From Oxalobacteraceae bacterium UBA4003 (GTDB taxonomy: Bacteria > Pseudomonadota > Gammaproteobacteria > Burkholderiales > Burkholderiaceae_D): DNA of 64,000 nucleotides. Shown piece by piece: positions 62,908 through 64,000 of the stretch. A model generated the notes under the pieces. The model made no database searches. It had not been told where the DNA came from and saw only the letters and a program-made list of their open reading frames with translations. Location: the NCBI GenBank assembly GCA_002384815.1, contig DGBN01000039.1, forward strand, positions 102,756 through 166,755, written 5' to 3'. Within the stretch, counting starts at the first letter, position 1, and each line of letters opens with the position of its first letter. The position numbers and the translations under genes were made by a program.

Positions 62908-63614
62908 TCAGCGCACCCGAATTTATCCAGGCGCGCGGCTTTGTGGCCGAGGTGATCCGCACCCAGCGCATCAAGTCGGCACGATTGCAGGTCGAGGAAG
63001 GTGCGGTATCGATTGCCGTACCCGTGGCGCTGCCCGAATCCCGCATCAAGAAAATCCTTCAGGACAAGAATCGCTGGATCAAAGAGAAACTGTACCTGCA
63101 CCAGCAGGCGATGCCGGTCAGTGAAAAGGAATTTGTCAGCGGCGAAGCCTTCCCCTATCTGGGGCGTAATTACCGACTGAAAGTTGTTAACGGCCCGTTT
63201 CAGCCTGCCAAATTGTTGCAAGGCAGGCTGGTTGTTACGCTGCCGAAGGATTCCAGTACGCAAAGCATGGTCAGGAACGCGCTGGTGCGCTGGTATAGGC
63301 TGCAGGCGGAACAGCGGTTTGCAGAGAAAGTGACGCGTTACGCCAAGGTCGTCGGCGTCAGCCCGACAGCAGTGGGTGTCAAGACTTTCAAATCTCGCTG
63401 GGGCAACTGCAATGTGCGAGGCGAGATTCTATTTCACTGGAAAGTCATCATGGCGCCGCATCGCATCGTGGATTACGTGGTGGTGCATGAGCTCTGTCAT
63501 TTGAAGCACCTTGATCACTCGCCGGCATTTTGGAAATCGGTAGAACGGATCGTGCCAGATTATCTGGAATGCAAAGAATGGCTGAAGATGGCGGGGGCTA
63601 GGTTTGATGTTTAG
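62904..63614 (+). CDS. YgjP-like M48-type metallopeptidase
   Basis: This protein of 236 residues belongs to the YgjP/DUF45 metallopeptidase group. The zinc motif HELCHLKHLDHSPAFW lies near residue 195 (His, Glu, His and the third His). Genes of this type commonly close type I restriction operons, but their role there is not well known. It overlaps hsdR by four bases and is thus made with it. Confidence 0.88.
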   Translation: MISAPEFIQARGFVAEVIRTQRIKSARLQVEEGAVSIAVPVALPESRIKKILQDKNRWIKEKLYLHQQAMPVSEKEFVSGEAFPYLGRNYRLKVVNGPFQPAKLLQGRLVVTLPKDSSTQSMVRNALVRWYRLQAEQRFAEKVTRYAKVVGVSPTAVGVKTFKSRWGNCNVRGEILFHWKVIMAPHRIVDYVVVHELCHLKHLDHSPAFWKSVERIVPDYLECKEWLKMAGARFDV

Positions 63615-63670
63615 GTAGAGTGTTGGCGCGGCCTAGGTCAATTCGGTATCGACGCCAATATTCAGTCAAG

Positions 63671-64000
63671 CTACGTGAATTGACGATTAACGCCACTTGT
63701 CGCCAGGCGATAGCTCAACATCTGTTTGCTTACGCCGAAGAGATCTGCCGCATCTTGTAAATCTAAAGCTTGGCGCTTTATCAATACTAATGCTTCTCTA
63801 GGCAACAATAAGCAAGCAGACAACCAATCCGCCTCTTCTTCTTGCAGTTTGTCGTAGCTACGAAGAAGCATCATGCCTGCCGCAGAGACTTCCATTTCAT
63901 GAGTTTGATGTCCTCGGATTCGATGCGCGAGTTCGTGCATCAAATCACTTGCTTGACGGCCAGACGAGTGGGATGAATTTAAAATTACGAGAACCTTCGT
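63671..64000 (-). CDS. ImmA/IrrE-like metallopeptidase, partial (cut by the window edge)
   Basis: The frame is open to the right edge of the window. It encodes VLVILNSSHSSGRQASDLMHELAHRIRGH, with the HELAH zinc motif, then EEEADWLSACLLLPREAL, the second conserved part of the ImmA/IrrE family. The C-terminus VSKQMLSYRLATSGV resembles the usual end. Such proteins cut repressors and control mobile elements or act with antitoxins; the partner gene would lie outside this window. The gene is convergent with the YgjP-like gene. Confidence 0.85.
   Translation of the reverse strand, partial: TKVLVILNSSHSSGRQASDLMHELAHRIRGHQTHEMEVSAAGMMLLRSYDKLQEEEADWLSACLLLPREALVLIKRQALDLQDAADLFGVSKQMLSYRLATSGVNRQFT

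Noticed and set aside
34000..64000. CRISPR array or Cas genes linked to the Tn7-like element
   Set aside because: No regularly spaced repeats with unique spacers and no Cas-like protein were seen, so this is not a CRISPR-associated transposon within the window.
1..64000. tRNA or rRNA gene as an attachment site of the island
   Set aside because: No cloverleaf-like sequence or conserved rRNA segment was recognised by eye; a tRNA search program would settle this.

Overview
The window looks like a chromosomal segment of a betaproteobacterium, most likely Oxalobacteraceae (Herminiimonas, Janthinobacterium or Collimonas type). This is an inference from gene content: a DeaD-type helicase with duplicated RNA-binding domain, TRAP and branched-chain-type ABC transporters, a propeller histidine kinase, DUF2238 and XapX proteins, and moderately GC-rich host genes. 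No rRNA, tRNA or CRISPR array was seen.

Host-like part, about 1 to 33.3 kb. The order is: a DEAD-box RNA helicase; a group with XapX protein, exported amidohydrolase, DoxX protein, MFS exporter, isochorismatase-like hydrolase and alpha/beta hydrolase; a propeller-type sensor kinase with a NarL-type response regulator and an AraC-type protein; a TRAP transporter (dctPQM) behind a sigma-54 promoter and an NtrC-like box; a small stress/redox group (FMN reductase, GNAT, NmrA-like, AhpD-like) next to a decayed MocR gene; an MFS exporter with divergent AraC regulator; then a large nitrogen-scavenging cluster at 23.5 to 32.2 kb. In that cluster an ABC importer of the branched-chain/urea/amide type (one subunit is a permease-ATPase-ATPase fusion) and an AtzH-like protein are transcribed leftward. 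A SnoaL-like protein, a PuuE-like deacetylase, an amidase and a GntR regulator are transcribed rightward. The two arms start from divergent, overlapping sigma-54 promoters. The likely logic is uptake and hydrolysis of an organic nitrogen compound under nitrogen control.

Boundary, about 32.5 to 34.1 kb. Gene remnants pile up here (tartrate dehydrogenase tail, SMR transporter tail, a membrane protein without a start), as expected at the edge of an island.

Accessory island, about 34 kb to the window end. Part one (34 to 40 kb) holds an HNH protein, AbrB-like and ParD-like antitoxins, a broken AbiEii-type toxin-antitoxin pair, a Fic protein lacking its usual histidine, a truncated McrC-like DUF2357 nuclease and small membrane proteins. 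Part two (40.4 to 45.8 kb) is a translationally coupled operon of large serine recombinase, ParB, RepB-like ParB and DUF3987 protein. It is preceded by a small zinc-finger-like gene whose 3' end carries three direct DNA repeats. Part three (46.7 to 56.5 kb) is a Tn7-like transposon core: tnsA, tnsB and tnsC on the plus strand, then an XRE-tniQ operon and a tnsD-like gene on the minus strand. A diverged copy of the tnsC 3' end lies between tnsC and tniQ, and a repeat array resembling TnsB sites lies at 46.69 to 46.83 kb. Part four (56.9 to 63.6 kb) is a complete type I restriction-modification operon (hsdM, hsdS, hsdR) ending in a YgjP-like metallopeptidase, followed by an ImmA/IrrE-like gene cut by the window edge.
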